Assembly: GCF_003697785.1 (NCBI RefSeq)
Contig: NZ_QOKZ01000007.1
Location: 112,798-176,797 of the forward strand
Length of the DNA stretch: 64,000 bases
DNA from: Paracoccus alkanivorans
Lineage (GTDB): Bacteria; Pseudomonadota; Alphaproteobacteria; Rhodobacterales; Rhodobacteraceae
Direction: 5' to 3'
The notes beneath the pieces are model-generated. The model saw nothing but the letters and a program-made list of their open reading frames with translations, ran no database searches and was not told the DNA's origin. Of the stretch, positions 25,708 through 34,429 are shown piece after piece; position 1 is the first letter of the stretch; the number at the start of each line of letters is the position of its first letter. The translations under genes and the position numbers were made by a program.

Positions 25708-26957
25708 GCGCGCCGGTTTTCTCCACGCTCGGCTGCCGGCTGAACGCCTACGAGACCGAGGCGATGCGTGAGATGGCGGAAGCCGCCGGCCTGTCGGGTG
25801 CAGTGGTGGTGAATACCTGCGCGGTGACGGCCGAGGCGGTGCGCAAGGCGCGGCAGGAAATCCGACGGCTGGCACGGGAAAATCCCGGCGCCCCGGTGAT
25901 CGTGACCGGATGCGCGGCGCAGACCGAGCCGGAAACCTTTGCGGCCATGTCCGAAGTGACCCGCGTCATCGGCAATCACGAAAAAATGCAGCCCGAGACA
26001 TGGGTGCAGATGCGAACCCCCGACCTGATTGGCGAGACCGAGAAAATCCGCGTCGACGACATCATGTCGGTCAAGGAAACCGCGGGGCATCTGATCGACG
26101 GTTTCGGCCGCCACCGCGCTTATGTGCAGGTCCAGAATGGTTGCGATCACCGCTGCACCTTCTGCATCATCCCCTATGGTCGCGGCAATTCGCGCAGCGT
26201 CCCGGCGGGCGTGGTGGTCGAACAGATCAAGCGGCTGGTAGGGCGCGGCTTCAACGAGGTGGTGCTGACCGGCGTGGACCTGACCTCCTGGGGTGCGGAT
26301 CTGCCGGGGCAGCCCCGGTTGGGCGATCTCGTGATGCGCATCCTGCGATTGGTGCCGGATTTGCCACGGTTGCGGATCAGTTCCATTGACTCGATCGAGG
26401 CGGACGAGAACCTGATGCTGGCCATCGCCTCCGAACCCCGGCTGATGCCGCATCTGCATCTGTCCCTGCAGGCGGGCGACGACATGATCCTGAAGCGGAT
26501 GAAACGCCGTCATCTGCGCGACGATGCCATCCGCTTCTGTGAGGAGGCGCGCAAACTGCGCCCTGAAATCGTGTTCGGCGCCGATATAATTGCCGGTTTT
26601 CCGACCGAGACCGAGGCGATGTTCGAAAACTCCCTGCGGCTGGTCGAGGATTGCCGGCTGACCTTCCTGCATGTCTTTCCCTACTCGGCGCGCAAGGGCA
26701 CTCCGGCGGCGCGGATGCCTGCCGTCAAGGGGCCGGTGATCCGCGAACGCGCCGCCCGGCTGCGCGAGGCGGGCGAGCGTGCGCTGCGCCGGCATCTGGA
26801 GGAGCAGGTGGGGCAGTTGCATCGGGTGCTGACCGAAGGCCCGCGCTTGGGCCGGACCGAGCAGTTCACCGAGGTTGCCTTTGCCGAGGATCAACCCGAA
26901 GGTGCGCTGACGGAATTGCGCATATCCGGGCAGGACGGCACGCGCCTGATGGCGTGA
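25704..26957 (+). CDS. mtaB: tRNA t6A37 methylthiotransferase MtaB
   Basis: A 417-residue radical-SAM enzyme that converts t6A to ms2t6A at position 37 of tRNAs. The N-terminal methylthiotransferase domain has three cysteines (LGCRLNAYE, VNTCAVT, VTGCAAQ) for one iron-sulphur cluster. The radical-SAM motif is CDHRCTFC near residue 148, followed by IIPYGRG. A TRAM-like C-terminal domain follows. The ATG at 25704 is coupled to the dapF stop, a common order in Rhodobacteraceae. Confidence 0.95.
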   Translation: MSAPVFSTLGCRLNAYETEAMREMAEAAGLSGAVVVNTCAVTAEAVRKARQEIRRLARENPGAPVIVTGCAAQTEPETFAAMSEVTRVIGNHEKMQPETWVQMRTPDLIGETEKIRVDDIMSVKETAGHLIDGFGRHRAYVQVQNGCDHRCTFCIIPYGRGNSRSVPAGVVVEQIKRLVGRGFNEVVLTGVDLTSWGADLPGQPRLGDLVMRILRLVPDLPRLRISSIDSIEADENLMLAIASEPRLMPHLHLSLQAGDDMILKRMKRRHLRDDAIRFCEEARKLRPEIVFGADIIAGFPTETEAMFENSLRLVEDCRLTFLHVFPYSARKGTPAARMPAVKGPVIRERAARLREAGERALRRHLEEQVGQLHRVLTEGPRLGRTEQFTEVAFAEDQPEGALTELRISGQDGTRLMA

Positions 26958-26988
26958 GTGCAGTCATTTTCCGTAAAGGAGCAACCGA

Positions 26989-27561
26989 ATGCATCCCAAC
27001 CCGGCCTTCCGGCAAACCAGCCGCGACGACAACCTGGCATTCGCCACTAGGCGCGGCTTTGGAATGCTGACCTGTCCCGGCGATCCGTGGCCGCTCGCGG
27101 CGCATATCCCCTTCGTGCCCTGCGATGGCGGCGTGGAGTTCCACCTCGTGCGCAGCAACCCGATCTGTCGGGCGGTGCCTGCGCCCGCGCTTTTGGCGGT
27201 CAGCGGTGTGGACGGCTATATCTCTCCCGACTGGTACGAAGTTCCCGATCAGGTGCCGACATGGAACTATGTCGCCGTGCATCTGCGCGGACGGATCGAG
27301 CCTGCCCCCGACCTGCGCGCCCATCTGGAGCGGCTGTCCGAAGCCTTCGAGACCCGGCTGCTGCCCAAGCCGATCTGGCGGCTGGACAAGATGGGTGATG
27401 ACGCGCTGGCAAGAATGATGCGCGCGATCCTGCCGTTCCGCCTGATCGTAGAGGATGTGCAGGGCACGTGGAAATTGTCGCAGAACAAACCCGACGATGT
27501 CCGGCTGCGCGCGGCCGATCATGCCAGCCCGGAGCTTGCGGTGCTGATGCGCGGCGACTAG
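26989..27561 (+). CDS. FMN-binding, PaiB-like protein
   Basis: A 190-residue protein of the PaiB family with a split-barrel flavin-binding fold. Family traits visible are MHPNPAFR at the start, HIPFV near residue 40, the central YISPDWYEVPDQVPTWNY motif, and KLSQNKPDDVR near the C-terminus. Bacillus PaiB is described as a repressor of sporulation and protease genes, but most members are of unknown role and may be pyridoxamine-oxidase-like flavoproteins. A GGAG site lies just before the start; the gene is 31 bases after mtaB. Confidence 0.85.
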   Translation: MHPNPAFRQTSRDDNLAFATRRGFGMLTCPGDPWPLAAHIPFVPCDGGVEFHLVRSNPICRAVPAPALLAVSGVDGYISPDWYEVPDQVPTWNYVAVHLRGRIEPAPDLRAHLERLSEAFETRLLPKPIWRLDKMGDDALARMMRAILPFRLIVEDVQGTWKLSQNKPDDVRLRAADHASPELAVLMRGD

Positions 27562-27592
27562 CGTGGGCGCAATTCAGGAGGAGACCGCCCGC

Positions 27593-28513
27593 ATGAGCAC
27601 AGCCCTGTTCACCCATCCCGCCGCCGAAGCGCACCTGATGCCGATGGGGCATCCCGAGCAGGTGGCGCGATATGCAGCCACGATATCCGCGCTGAACGGG
27701 CTTGACCTTGATCGCCGCGAGGCGCCGCTGGCCGAGGATGCAGATGTGTTGCGTTGCCATCCCGAGCGCTATCTGCAACGCCTGCGGGCGGCGCAGCCGG
27801 AACAGGGACTGCGGGGACTGGACGCCGATACGCATATCTCTCCGGGCAGTCTGGAGGCGGCGTTGCGCGCCGTGGGCGGGGCCTGCGCGGCTGTCGACGC
27901 GGTGCTGGCGGAAGAGGCCCGCAACGCCTTCATCGCCATGCGCCCGCCCGGCCATCATGCCGAACGCGAAACAGCGATGGGTTTCTGCCTGTTCGGCACC
28001 GCTGCCATTGCCGCGAAGCGGGCGCTGGACCGGCATGGGCTGGATCGCGTCGCGGTGCTGGATTTCGACGTGCATCACGGGAATGGCACGCAGGATCTGC
28101 TATGGGACGACGCGCGGGCCTTTTTTGCATCCACTCACCAGATGCCGCTCTATCCCGGCAGCGGGGCCGCGTCGGAACGCGGGGCGCATGGGCAGATCAT
28201 GAATGTTCCACTGCCTCCGGGCTCGGACGGGGGGCAGGCACGGGTGGCCTGGGATGCCATCCTGAAACGTTGCCGGGAGTTTGATCCACAGCTGGTGGTA
28301 GTCTCGGCCGGGTTCGATTCGCATCGCGACGATCCGCTGGCACAGCTTCAATGGGTCGAGGCGGATTTCGCCGCCATCACCCGCTCGATCTGCGATATGG
28401 CAGCGGAGTGTGGTGCCCCGGTGGTATCCTGCCTGGAAGGTGGTTATGATCTGGCTGCTCTGGGGCGGTCGGTCCGTGCCCATGTCGAAGTGCTGATGGA
28501 GGCCGGAGAATGA
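27593..28513 (+). CDS. Histone-deacetylase-superfamily amidohydrolase
   Basis: A 306-residue zinc hydrolase of the acetoin-utilisation/acetylpolyamine-amidohydrolase group. Key motifs are RPPGHHAE (catalytic His pair), LDFDVHHGNGTQD (zinc ligands Asp and His), VVVSAGFDSHRDDPL (zinc Asp) and the terminal LEGGYDL. The ATG at 27593 has a strong CAGGAGGAG site ten bases away; the frame extends upstream without homologous sequence. The substrate may be an acetylated polyamine or protein lysine. The stop overlaps xseB by four bases. Confidence 0.9.
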   Translation: MSTALFTHPAAEAHLMPMGHPEQVARYAATISALNGLDLDRREAPLAEDADVLRCHPERYLQRLRAAQPEQGLRGLDADTHISPGSLEAALRAVGGACAAVDAVLAEEARNAFIAMRPPGHHAERETAMGFCLFGTAAIAAKRALDRHGLDRVAVLDFDVHHGNGTQDLLWDDARAFFASTHQMPLYPGSGAASERGAHGQIMNVPLPPGSDGGQARVAWDAILKRCREFDPQLVVVSAGFDSHRDDPLAQLQWVEADFAAITRSICDMAAECGAPVVSCLEGGYDLAALGRSVRAHVEVLMEAGE

Positions 28514-28746
28514 CCGAGATCGAAAAGCTGTCCTTCGAGGACGCGATGCGTGAACTGGAAGCCACCGTCGGCAAGCTGGAAACCGGCGAGGCGACGCTGG
28601 AGGAATCCATTGCGCTGTATGAACGCGGGGCGGCCTTGCGGCAGCATTGTGAGAAACGCTTGCGCGAGGCCGAGGAGCGGGTCGAGAAGATCACCCTGTC
28701 CGCGAATGGTCAGCCGACCGGGACGGAACCGGTCGAGGGTCAGTGA
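28510..28746 (+). CDS. xseB: Exodeoxyribonuclease VII small subunit
   Basis: A 78-residue acidic helical protein. The segment LSFEDAMRELEATVGKLE and GEATLEESIALYERGAALR are characteristic of XseB, which binds XseA to form the nuclease. The large subunit xseA is not in the window. It is coupled to both neighbours: four-base overlap with the deacetylase gene and one-base overlap with ispA. Confidence 0.95.
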   Translation: MTEIEKLSFEDAMRELEATVGKLETGEATLEESIALYERGAALRQHCEKRLREAEERVEKITLSANGQPTGTEPVEGQ

Positions 28747-29609
28747 TGCAGGCCAGGTTCGACGAGGTGAAGGCGCAGCTTCAGGCCGCTTTGGATGCGG
28801 CGATGGCCGATCTGCCCAAGGGCGAGCTGCGCGACGCGATGGCCTATGCCACTGTTGGCGGCAAACGTATCCGCGCATTTCTGGTGCTGGAATCGGCCCG
28901 GCTGCATGGCGTTACGGACGAAGCGGCGCTGCCCGTCGCCACGGCGGTCGAGGCGCTGCATGCCTATAGCCTCGTCCATGACGATCTGCCCGCCATGGAT
29001 AACGACGATCTGCGCCGGGGCATGCCTACCTGCCATGTGCAGTGGTCCGAGGCGACGGCAATCCTGGCCGGGGACGCGCTGCAGACGCTGGCTTTCCGCC
29101 TGTTGACCGACAAGGCCATCGGTGATGCCAGTGCGCGGCTGCGCCTGATCGAGACATTCTCGGATGCCGTCGGTGCGAAGGGCATGGTCTGGGGGCAGGC
29201 CCTCGATATCGCCGCCGAATCCGCGATGGAGCCGCTGGACCTGAAGGCGGTGAAGCGCCTGCAGGGAGCCAAGACCGGCGCGCTGATCCGCTTTGCCGCG
29301 ACGGCCGGACCGCTGATGACCGGAGACGATCCGCAGCCGCTCGAGGATTATGCGCGGGCCCTTGGCCTGGCCTTCCAGATAGCCGATGACATCCTCGATG
29401 TGACCGGTGACGAGGATGTGACCGGCAAGCGCGTTGGCAAGGACGCTGCCGCCGGGAAGGCGACTTTCCTGTCATTGCTGGGGCTGGAGGGGGCCAAGGC
29501 CGAGGCAAGGCGCTATGTCGGCGCGGCGGAGGCGGCGCTGGAATCCTATGGCGAGGCGGCGGAAAACTTGCGCGAACTGGCCCGCTTCGTTATCGAACGC
29601 GATACCTGA
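28746..29609 (+). CDS. ispA: Farnesyl diphosphate synthase (polyprenyl synthetase)
   Basis: A 287-residue prenyltransferase. The first Asp-rich motif is DDLPAMDND and the second DDILDVTGD; GGKRIRAFLVLE binds substrate diphosphate. It condenses IPP with DMAPP and GPP to give farnesyl diphosphate for quinones, undecaprenol and carotenoids. ATG at 28746 is used, formed as TGATG with the xseB stop; an in-frame GTG one codon upstream is possible. It lies next to dxs, so the isoprenoid entry enzyme and the first chain-elongation enzyme are cotranscribed. Confidence 0.95.
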   Translation: MQARFDEVKAQLQAALDAAMADLPKGELRDAMAYATVGGKRIRAFLVLESARLHGVTDEAALPVATAVEALHAYSLVHDDLPAMDNDDLRRGMPTCHVQWSEATAILAGDALQTLAFRLLTDKAIGDASARLRLIETFSDAVGAKGMVWGQALDIAAESAMEPLDLKAVKRLQGAKTGALIRFAATAGPLMTGDDPQPLEDYARALGLAFQIADDILDVTGDEDVTGKRVGKDAAAGKATFLSLLGLEGAKAEARRYVGAAEAALESYGEAAENLRELARFVIERDT

Positions 29610-29633
29610 ACGCCGTGCCGGAGCGCCAGCCCC

Positions 29634-31571
29634 ATGTCTGATTTCACGACAGATCGCCCGCAGACGCCGGTCCTTGACAGGATCAGCCTGCCCTCGGACC
29701 TGAAGTCCCTGACCGACCGGGAGCTGTATCAGCTTGCCGATGAATTGCGGGCCGAGACGATCAGCGCCGTCAGCGTGACCGGCGGCCATCTGGGCGCCGG
29801 GCTGGGCGTCGTCGAACTGACCGTGGCGCTGCATGCCGTGTTCGACACGCCGCGTGACAAGATCATCTGGGATGTCGGCCATCAATGCTATCCGCACAAG
29901 ATCCTGACCGGGCGGCGCGACCGCATCCGCACTCTGCGTATGGGAGGCGGGCTGGCCGGTTTCACCAAGCGTGCCGAAAGTTCCTATGATCCTTTCGGCG
30001 CCGGGCACAGTTCGACCTCGATCTCGGCGGCGCTCGGTTTCGCGGCGGCGCGCGACCTGGGCGGCGATCCGGGCGACGCGGTCGCGGTGATCGGCGACGG
30101 CGCCATGAGCGCGGGGATGGCCTATGAAGGGCTGAACAATGCAGGCCATATGGGCAAGCGGCTCTTCGTGATTCTGAACGATAACGAGATGTCGATCGCG
30201 CCGCCTGTCGGCGCGATGTCCTCCTACCTGACGCGCCTTTATACCGGTGGGCCGTTCCAGGAACTCAAGGCTGTCGCCAAGGGCGCGGTCGGCTTCCTTC
30301 CCGAACCGCTGCAGGAAGGCGCCCGCCGCGCCAAGGAGATGCTCAAGGGCATGGCCGTCGGCGGCACCTTGTTCGAGGAACTGGGCTTTTCCTATATCGG
30401 CCCGGTGGATGGTCACGACCTGGAACAATTGCTGCCGCTGCTGCGCACGGTCAAGGCGCGCGCGACCGGGCCGGTGCTGATCCATGCGGTGACGAAAAAG
30501 GGCAAGGGCTACGCGCCCGCCGAAACCGCCTCGGACAGGGGCCATGCGACGGGCAGGTTCGACCTGATGACCGGGGTTCAGGCCAAGCCTGCGCCGAATG
30601 CGCCCAGCTATACCTCGGTCTTCGCGCGCGCGCTGATCGATCAGGCCAGCCGCGACGACAGGATCGTGGGCATCACGGCGGCCATGTCCGACGGCACCGG
30701 GCTTAAGAAATTCGCCGAAAGCTTTCCGCGCCGCAGCTTTGATGTCGGCATTGCCGAGCAGCACGCCGTGACCTTCGCTGCCGGGCTGGCGGCGGGCGGG
30801 ATGAAGCCGTTCTGCGCGATCTATTCGACCTTCCTGCAGCGTGGCTACGACCAGGTCGTGCATGACGTGGCGGTGCAGGGGTTGCCGGTGCGCTTCGCCA
30901 TCGACCGGGCGGGGCTGGTGGGGCAGGACGGGCCGACCCATGCGGGGGCCTATGACATCGCCTACCTGTCGAACCTGCCGGGCTTCGTGGTTATGGCCGC
31001 TGCCGACGAGGCGGAACTGATGCATATGGTCGCCACCGCCGCCGCCCATGATTCCGGCCCCATCGCCTTCCGCTTCCCGCGCGGCGAGGGCACCGGTGTC
31101 GATCTGCCGGAACATGGCGAGGTGCTGGAAATCGGCAAGGGCAGGATCGTCGCCGAGGGGAAGGGCGTTGCGATCCTTTCATTCGGCACCCGCCTTTCCG
31201 AGATAACCAAGGCATGCGAGGCCCTGCACGCGAGGGGTATTGCCCCGACCATCGCCGATGCCCGTTTCGCCAAGCCCCTGGACCGTGACCTGATCTTGCG
31301 CCTCGCGGCAGAACATGATGCACTGATCACCATCGAAGAGGGGGCCGTGGGCGGTTTCGGCAGCCATGTCGCGCAGCTTCTGGCCGAAGAGGGTGTCTTC
31401 GATCACGGGCTGAGATACCGCTCGATGGTGCTGCCCGACCGCTTCGTGGACCACGACGCGCCTTATGCGATGTATGACAGTTCGGCTCTGAACGCTCCGC
31501 ATATCGAGGCCAAGGTGCTCGAGGTGCTCGGTCTCGGGAACCTGCAGGGGCGCCGCGCGGAGAACGGTTAA
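29634..31571 (+). CDS. dxs: 1-deoxy-D-xylulose-5-phosphate synthase
   Basis: A 645-residue thiamine-diphosphate enzyme that condenses pyruvate and glyceraldehyde 3-phosphate in the first step of the MEP pathway. Motifs include [18 protein letters not shown], the cofactor-binding region [20 protein letters not shown], and the transketolase-like [17 protein letters not shown]. Length is as usual (about 640). It follows ispA by 24 bases. The 164 bases after it contain no gene, only a fragment resembling a family-specific intergenic repeat. Confidence 0.96.
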   Translation: MSDFTTDRPQTPVLDRISLPSDLKSLTDRELYQLADELRAETISAVSVTGGHLGAGLGVVELTVALHAVFDTPRDKIIWDVGHQCYPHKILTGRRDRIRTLRMGGGLAGFTKRAESSYDPFGAGHSSTSISAALGFAAARDLGGDPGDAVAVIGDGAMSAGMAYEGLNNAGHMGKRLFVILNDNEMSIAPPVGAMSSYLTRLYTGGPFQELKAVAKGAVGFLPEPLQEGARRAKEMLKGMAVGGTLFEELGFSYIGPVDGHDLEQLLPLLRTVKARATGPVLIHAVTKKGKGYAPAETASDRGHATGRFDLMTGVQAKPAPNAPSYTSVFARALIDQASRDDRIVGITAAMSDGTGLKKFAESFPRRSFDVGIAEQHAVTFAAGLAAGGMKPFCAIYSTFLQRGYDQVVHDVAVQGLPVRFAIDRAGLVGQDGPTHAGAYDIAYLSNLPGFVVMAAADEAELMHMVATAAAHDSGPIAFRFPRGEGTGVDLPEHGEVLEIGKGRIVAEGKGVAILSFGTRLSEITKACEALHARGIAPTIADARFAKPLDRDLILRLAAEHDALITIEEGAVGGFGSHVAQLLAEEGVFDHGLRYRSMVLPDRFVDHDAPYAMYDSSALNAPHIEAKVLEVLGLGNLQGRRAENG

Positions 31572-31735
31572 AGCAGGGCAACGGACACTCCGGATTCGAT
31601 CGGACCTCCAGTTGCGGAATGGTTTTCCCGATCCCACCGCATTCAATTTCGTGCAAATATCCCCGGGGGACCGGAGACTGTCCCGGCCATTATGGGACGC
31701 AACGGAACATGCTCCCTGAATCGGCCCAAGGCCAG

Positions 31736-32440
31736 CTATTGATAACTGCGCACCAGGGCCCCGGCGATCAGTGCCCAGCCATCGACCGCGACGAAGAAAG
31801 CCAGCTTGAAGGGCAGGGCGACGACCACTGGTGGCACCATCATCATGCCCATCGACATCAGCACCGCCGCCGCCACCAGGTCGATGATCAGGAAAGGCAG
31901 GGCGATCAGGAAACCGATCTCGAACGCCCGCTGCAATTCGGACAACATGAAAGAGGGGACCAGCACCGAAAGGCGATCGGGCGGACCGCCGGTGCCCGGA
32001 GCGATCTCGGCCAGCCTGTCCAGCGTGTCGGGATCGGTCCGATTGGCCATGAATTGCTGGAACGGTAGAATTCCACGCTGAAAGGCATCGGCGAGACCGA
32101 TCTCGCCATCGCGCAATGGAGCGGCCGCGACCTGCCAGGCCTCGCGCAGGACGGGGTCCATGATGAACCATGTCAGGAACATCGACAGGGCGATGATCAG
32201 CATGTTGGGCGGCGATTGCTGCAATCCCAGTGACTGGCGCAGGATCGACAGCACCGTGACGATGAAGGGAAAGCAAGTCACCGTGATCAGGATGCCGGGT
32301 GCCAGCGACAGCACCGTCAGCGCCAGCATGATCAGGACAGAGTTCTGCCCCAGGCTCCCGGCCGCCTGCTGGAACGTATCCTGTGCCAGTGCCGGTGATG
32401 GCAGTATCAGCACCGGCAGCAGGAACCATGCCGGTCTCAC
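31736..32440 (-). CDS. fliP: Flagellar export gate protein FliP
   Basis: A 234-residue inner-membrane protein. A GTG start at 32440 is chosen because it gives the signal-like RPAWFLLPVLILPSPALAQ and overlaps the fliN stop (GTGA). The family pattern is clear: LTVLSLAPGILITVTCFPFI, LQQSPPNMLIIALSMFLTWF, VLVPSFMLSELQRAFEIGF and MMMVPPVVVALPFKLAFFV. It forms the export gate with FliQ and FliR. It is the last gene of the minus-strand half of the second flagellar block, and it appears intact even though fliF upstream is not. Confidence 0.93.
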   Translation of the reverse strand: MRPAWFLLPVLILPSPALAQDTFQQAAGSLGQNSVLIMLALTVLSLAPGILITVTCFPFIVTVLSILRQSLGLQQSPPNMLIIALSMFLTWFIMDPVLREAWQVAAAPLRDGEIGLADAFQRGILPFQQFMANRTDPDTLDRLAEIAPGTGGPPDRLSVLVPSFMLSELQRAFEIGFLIALPFLIIDLVAAAVLMSMGMMMVPPVVVALPFKLAFFVAVDGWALIAGALVRSYQ

Positions 32441-32694
32441 ATTTCCTCCGTCGCGCCGGTGATCCGCACGCAAAGCCGATCCTCCGGAGAGCCGTCTCCG
32501 GTCAGTTCACCGCGCGCGATAACCCTGTCACCCACGCAGATCTCGCCCCCGTCATCGATGGTCTGGTCCAGCACCAGCACATCCTCGGGTTTCAGGGCCG
32601 AAAGCTGGGCGACGGTCTGACGGGTTTGTCCCAGCCTTATGCTGACCTCCAGCTGGATATTGTCGGTGTCGATCAGGTTCTTCACTTCGTCCAT
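32437..32694 (-). CDS. fliN: Flagellar motor switch protein FliN (short form)
   Basis: An 85-residue protein consisting of little more than the surface-presentation-of-antigens (SPOA) domain: NIQLEVSIRLGQTRQTVAQL, LKPEDVLVLDQ, and VGDRVIARGEL. FliN forms the lower C-ring and binds FliH. The ATG at 32694 is four bases past the fliH stop. Partners fliM and fliG are absent from the window. Confidence 0.88.
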   Translation of the reverse strand: MDEVKNLIDTDNIQLEVSIRLGQTRQTVAQLSALKPEDVLVLDQTIDDGGEICVGDRVIARGELTGDGSPEDRLCVRITGATEEM

Positions 32695-32698
32695 GCTG

Positions 32699-33253
32699 TC
32701 ATGTCTCCTTGATTTCATCGATCAGCTCGCGGATCTGATCTGCGAGTTTCTCTTGCGAGAACTCGATACTGCCGCCCGAAAGGGACAGAAGGACATGATC
32801 CGTGGCCGTGGTCTCGATCTCGATTTGCTTTAGTCCGCTTTTGCTGATGCAATTCTCGACCTGTCCACGAAGCGTCTCGCTGCACGAGATATGCACCCGG
32901 ACCGGAGTAACCTCCCGGGCGAGCCGGCTCAGCTCTACCGTCAGGGCCTGTTCCAGCCTTTGCGAGGTGACCGAAGGGGCAAGCGCATCGACGATTCCGG
33001 ATAGCAGCGGAATGAATGCGGCGACCGCTTCGGCCCTTATTTTCGCGGCCTGCTCATCGTTTTCGGACAGCGCCCCGGCAAGCTTTTCCAACCCGGCGCG
33101 CAGTTGTTCCGCCCCTTCGTTTTCGCGTTCCGTGCGACCCTCGGAAAAGCCCTCGGCACGGGCATTGTCCAATTCTTCCTGCGAAAACATCTGCACGGTT
33201 TCGCGGCGCCTGTCCGAAGTAAAGGATTCCAGCTTGATCGCAGCGCTTGCCAT
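32699..33253 (-). CDS. fliH: FliH-like flagellar export regulator
   Basis: A 184-residue, strongly acidic protein. A central region rich in Glu and Ala (ARAEGFSEGRTERENEGAEQ) is predicted to be coiled coil, as in FliH/SctL proteins that bind the ATPase FliI, and the C-terminal part resembles a V-type-ATPase E-like domain. Sequence identity within this family is low, so the assignment relies mainly on its position between fliF and fliN. Its ATG overlaps the stop of the fliF remnant (ATGA). Confidence 0.75.
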   Translation of the reverse strand: MASAAIKLESFTSDRRRETVQMFSQEELDNARAEGFSEGRTERENEGAEQLRAGLEKLAGALSENDEQAAKIRAEAVAAFIPLLSGIVDALAPSVTSQRLEQALTVELSRLAREVTPVRVHISCSETLRGQVENCISKSGLKQIEIETTATDHVLLSLSGGSIEFSQEKLADQIRELIDEIKET

Positions 33254-33339
33254 CAGGCTTTCTCCTTGTTTTCGATCCAGCCCGACAGGATCTTGATACT
33301 TTCGTCCTGGCGCTCGCGCATCATGCTGCGCAGCCGGTC
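33253..33339 (-). pseudogene. fliF: 3' remnant of fliF (MS-ring protein)
   Basis: Only about 28 codons are left. They encode DRLRSMMRERQDESIKILSG followed by WIENKEKA and a stop that overlaps the fliH start by four bases. This matches the cytoplasmic C-terminal end of FliF, which binds FliG, and the position before fliH is where fliF belongs. Reading upstream, the frame meets a stop at 33343-33345 and the DNA becomes the 3' part of flhA on the other strand. The missing part would be over 500 codons. FliF is indispensable for flagellar assembly. Confidence 0.82.
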
Positions 33340-33674
33340 AGATCACGCAGCAATATTCGGATGAGACGGGCCGGATGGAGGCCTTGCAGCTTCATCCCGC
33401 TTGGGAGGCCGAATTCGTCAAATCCGATGGCGAGACAGGACGCGGGGGCGGTGGCGCCATCACGCCTGCCCTGTCCGGGAAACTGACGGAGGCCGTGCGC
33501 AAGGCATTGGCAGAAAACCTGTCTTCGCGCGTCGTCATCCTTGCGCCCGATCACCGGCGACGGATGATCCGCGCGGTTCTCGCCTCGAACGGGATCGCGA
33601 CGCCGGTGATCGGGCTGGAGGAGGTCGATACCTCTGCCGATCTGCATCTGGCGGGCACGGTGCAGGCGGCCTGA
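33339..33674 (+). pseudogene. flhA: 3' remnant of flhA (export gate protein)
   Basis: About 111 codons of the cytoplasmic C-terminal domain of FlhA remain, from QITQQYSDETGRMEALQLHP through PALSGKLTEAVRKALAE and VVILAPDHRRRMIRAVLASN to the stop. The sequence is in frame and its TGA overlaps the fliR start (TGATG), as in an intact operon. Everything before it, the membrane domain and most of the cytoplasmic domain (about 580 codons), is missing. The first in-frame ATG is at 33375, so at most a 99-residue fragment could be made. Confidence 0.85.
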
Positions 33675-34429
33675 TGTGGGATGTGGCCATGACGCAGTTT
33701 CCGGAACTGAACTGGGCGATGGTGCTTGTCTACGCGCGGGTTCAGGCCTGTATCCTGATCCTTCCCGGACTGGGTGAGCGCAATATCCCGGTGCGCGTCC
33801 GGGTTGCTGTCGCCGTGGCGATAACCCCATTGCTGACCACTCCGGTTACGGCTGTGGCCATCCCACCAGGGCCGCTGGAGATTGCGGCGCAGATTGGCTC
33901 GGAAATGGCAATCGGTTTTTCCAGCGGGGCATTGTTGCGCATTCTTGCCGGAGCCATCGATATCGCGACGACGGCGATTGCGGCCACGGCCTCGCTGTCG
34001 CAGATCGTCGGTGTTCCCAACGAGGCGGCGCCGCATCCGCTCGGCAATTTGCTGCATCTGGGCGGGGTGGCAATCCTTATGGCCATGGGGCTGCCCATCA
34101 TGTTGTTGCGACTGATGGCTGACGGCCTGTCGCTCTGGCCGCCCGGTGGCTGGCCCGATGCCGCGACGCTGGTGCCCGAGGCGATCCGGATATTCGCCCA
34201 CGGCTTCGCGTTCGCGCTTTTGCTCGCCTCGCCATTCACGCTTGGCGGTTTCATCTTCCAGGCGCTGTCCGGCCTGATCAACCGGGTCATGCCCGCGCTT
34301 CCGGTGGTGTTCATCGGCTCGCCCGCCTCGATCTTTCTGGCATTGGCGGGGGCGGCGTTGCTGGGGCCGGTGCTGGTGGAATTGTGGGCGAACGCGGTGC
34401 TTGACTACAGCCTGCCGGGACCAGGATGA
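33674..34429 (+). CDS. fliR: Flagellar export gate protein FliR
   Basis: A 251-residue polytopic membrane protein. Features include ARVQACILILPGLGERNIPVR near the N-terminus, GSEMAIGFSSGALLRILAGAI, and the C-terminal LINRVMPALPVVFIGSPASI, typical of FliR/SctT. The ATG at 33674 overlaps the stop of the flhA remnant; a later ATG at 33689 is possible. It completes the FliP-FliQ-FliR gate. The gene is intact, as is the four-base overlap with flhB. Confidence 0.92.
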   Translation: MWDVAMTQFPELNWAMVLVYARVQACILILPGLGERNIPVRVRVAVAVAITPLLTTPVTAVAIPPGPLEIAAQIGSEMAIGFSSGALLRILAGAIDIATTAIAATASLSQIVGVPNEAAPHPLGNLLHLGGVAILMAMGLPIMLLRLMADGLSLWPPGGWPDAATLVPEAIRIFAHGFAFALLLASPFTLGGFIFQALSGLINRVMPALPVVFIGSPASIFLALAGAALLGPVLVELWANAVLDYSLPGPG

